This document shows, piece after piece, positions 62,625-64,000 of a stretch of DNA of 64,000 nt. Source of the stretch: Mobilicoccus massiliensis. Its GTDB lineage: Bacteria > Actinomycetota > Actinomycetes > Actinomycetales > Dermatophilaceae. Numbering within the stretch: position 1 is the first letter of the stretch; the number at the start of each line of letters is the position of its first letter. Where the stretch lies: assembly GCF_000826525.2 (NCBI RefSeq), contig NZ_LN651329.1, forward strand, positions 216,005 to 280,004, written 5' to 3'. Made by a program: the position numbers and the translations under genes. The notes beneath the pieces were generated by a model. The model was not told the DNA's origin, did no database searches, and was given only the letters and a program-made list of their open reading frames with translations.

Positions 62625-63145
62625 TGATGCGCTCGAACAGGCACTTTCACCCCCGTGCGCGGATGAAAGTGCCTGTTCGAGCGGCTTTCTTGCATGTGGC
62701 AGCGAGTGAAAGTGCCTGTTCGAGCGGGGACGGAGGTCCCTCGGGTGCTCGGGGCCGTCTGGGAGTTCGCGCCGAGGCAGCCGTCGATTCCGGCCTCTCC
62801 GTCGTGACGCGCGCTCGGACAGGCGCTTTCACCCTCGTGCGAGCCATGGAGGCGGATGAAAGTGCCTGTTCGAGCGCCTTCTTGCATGTGGCAGCGAGTG
62901 AAAGTGCCTGTTCGTGCGAGCGCGGAGGTCCCTGGGGTGCTCGGGGCCGCCCGGGAGTTCGCGCCGAGGCAGCCGTCGATTCCACTCCGCCATGATGCGC
63001 TCAGACAGGCGCTTTCACCTCGGTGTGCGCCATGGGGGCGGGTGAAAGTGCCTGTTCGAGCGGCTTTTTCTGCGTGCGTGGGGTGAAAGTGCCTGTTCGA
63101 GCGAGGGTCAGGCCCCGGAGGGTGGAATCGACGGCTGTCTCGGCG
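62625..63145. repeat. Array of three hairpin units (period 182-186 bp)
   Basis: Left arms at 62630-62649, 62812-62831 and 62998-63017 (CGCTCGAACAGGCACTTTCA and two variants) recur at 182 and 186 bp. Each is followed by two right arms, TGAAAGTGCCTGTTCGAGCG, at 62664 and 62707, 62857 and 62899 (one base changed), and 63043 and 63084. The first unit has a perfect 20-bp stem. Units 1 and 2 also share GCGCCGAGGCAGCCGTCGAT, whose last part is complementary to 63124-63137, where the 17-mer CGACGGCTGTCTCGGCG closes the array. The array fills most of a 563-base spacer (62600-63162) without a credible gene. Confidence 0.92.
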
Positions 63146-63162
63146 TGGGGTGGGGATCGGGA

Positions 63163-64000
63163 TCAGCGGCGGATCGGGACGGCGGAGGAGAGGGTGCCTC
63201 GGCCGTCGTCCCAGGCGGCGACGGCTCGTGCCTCACCCTCGAGCGCACGGGTGAGCGGAATGTTCACCGATCCCCGGAGGCGCGGAGCGGGCACGACCGC
63301 CCGGCCGGCGATCCCCGAGGCGTCGACGACGAACACGTGAGCGGCGCCGGTGCGTGCGCGACCGGTCGTCGTTCCGGTCACCCGGACGACGCCCTGTCCG
63401 CTGCCCCGGGCGACCTGCGCCCGCGTGAGCCAGCCCGACGAACGGCGATCGGAGGCGGGCCCACCCGCCAGCGGGACGTTGTCGCGCACCGATTGCTCGA
63501 TGCTCGGCGGGGAGTCCACCGACTTCAGCGCCGTGAGCGGCATGACCGGCTTCGGCGGCGTCGTCGGGCGTCCGGCCGGAGGCGTGTACCCCTGGACCGT
63601 GGCCACACCCCAGCGGTACGGGTCGCCCTGGACGCCGCCCCAGGTGGACCAGCCGATGCGGGTCTGGCCCGTCTTGTCCTGGGTGTCGGAGTCGTAGACG
63701 AACAGGTTCATGCCGAGGTGCGCCGGGTCGATCGCGCCGGGCAGGTCGGCCATGGGGATCGACGTCTCGACGGTGTAGCCGCCGTTCGTCACGGTCGAGG
63801 CGACCTTCATTCCCGGCGCGGTCTCCGCACCGCCCTGGCGGTTGTCGGCGTCGCGGCCGAAGCACGCCCCGCCCTGAGCCGTGACCGGGAGGATGAACGC
63901 CTTGAACGTCGTCGAGGTGTTCTCCGAGGTGCCGCGGGGGTCGAACGCGAGCTCGACGGCGTCGGTGCGCCAGTGACGCTTGCAGTCGTTCGAGTCGAGC
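63163..64000 (-). CDS. CBM9-like carbohydrate-binding exported protein, 5' end beyond the window
   Basis: The frame is open to the right edge (64000); only about 278 C-terminal residues are visible. The segment KRHWRTDAVELAFDPRGTSE followed by a Cys-containing loop and GYTVETSIPMADLPG fits a CBM9-like sugar-binding domain (DUF1083 type). IGWSTWGGVQGDPYRWGVAT and a C-terminal part with a Ser/Thr/Gly-rich region (VRVTGTTTGRARTGAAHVFV) follow. It may be the end of a larger cell-surface glycan-degrading protein. No catalytic motif can be seen in this part. The gene starts outside the window. Confidence 0.6.
   Translation of the reverse strand, partial: LDSNDCKRHWRTDAVELAFDPRGTSENTSTTFKAFILPVTAQGGACFGRDADNRQGGAETAPGMKVASTVTNGGYTVETSIPMADLPGAIDPAHLGMNLFVYDSDTQDKTGQTRIGWSTWGGVQGDPYRWGVATVQGYTPPAGRPTTPPKPVMPLTALKSVDSPPSIEQSVRDNVPLAGGPASDRRSSGWLTRAQVARGSGQGVVRVTGTTTGRARTGAAHVFVVDASGIAGRAVVPAPRLRGSVNIPLTRALEGEARAVAAWDDGRGTLSSAVPIRR

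Noticed and set aside
62384..62995. A plus-strand 203-codon frame through the repeat array, with repeated SACSSAFLHVAASE-like segments
   Set aside because: The repeated peptide segments come directly from the non-coding hairpin units; the frame has no ribosome binding site and crosses the flavodoxin-like gene antisense.
62625..63145. CRISPR array
   Set aside because: Units of about 184 bp contain inverted arms and unequal spacing of repeats (43, 150, 42, 144, 41 bases between right arms), there are no unique uniform spacers, and no cas genes are present.

Overview
This is high-GC DNA in which most codons end in G or C and GTG starts are common. Its gene order is that of an actinobacterial chromosome: ffh-rpsP-KH-rimM-trmD-rplS-lepB-rnhB-DUF2469-yraN-comM-dprA-xerC-M23 peptidase-rpsB-tsf-pyrH-frr-cdsA-rlmN, then dxr-rseP-ispG-GNAT-proS. 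Protein style and the extra genes suggest the order Micrococcales, possibly the Dermatophilaceae/Intrasporangiaceae/Dermacoccaceae group. The genus cannot be fixed from sequence reading alone. I see no rRNA, tRNA, CRISPR array, insertion sequence or prophage.

Layout. 1-5460: the end of ffh, then an excalibur-domain exported protein, an amidohydrolase, an acetyltransferase and an MFS exporter. 5557-15573: the ribosome, tRNA-modification and secretion block, with TrmD fused to a GNAT domain, followed by the DNA uptake/processing genes comM and dprA and a tyrosine recombinase. 15631-18398: a DUF3152 lipoprotein with a metzincin-like motif, an M23 peptidase and an aminotransferase that carries an exact 45-bp tandem duplication. 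18701-24628: rpsB-tsf-pyrH-frr-cdsA-rlmN. 24648-46069: an accessory block with a LOG-like protein, prpE, a MacB-like three-gene ABC system, two aldehyde dehydrogenases of 4-aminobutyrate-type metabolism, a glutamate-type ABC importer (gluABCD), a class I aldolase, a serine hydrolase, a FUSC membrane protein and a DUF2252 protein. 46236-50268: dxr, rseP and ispG. 50526-57732: a sugar-use island (GH2 beta-galactosidase, LacI regulator, sugar ABC importer without its own ATPase) inserted between ispG and its usual GNAT neighbour. 57835-64000: GNAT, proS, a TSUP permease, a PhnB-like protein, a flavodoxin-like protein and the end of a CBM9-like exported protein.

The least ordinary feature is a set of intergenic inverted and direct repeats outside the genes. 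Several have perfect 17-23 bp arms around 28-77 nt loops, some with nested palindromes. Many share a 13-17 nt arm word (GCCTGTTCGAGCG or CGACGGCTGTCTCGGCG, with a hybrid form at 44588-44600). They occur at 1094, 3934, 44525, 48996 and, as a three-unit array of about 184-bp period, at 62625-63145. Similar hairpins with unrelated arms lie at 20708, 40691 and 42749. I know of no described family that matches, and they are the best candidate here for something new.
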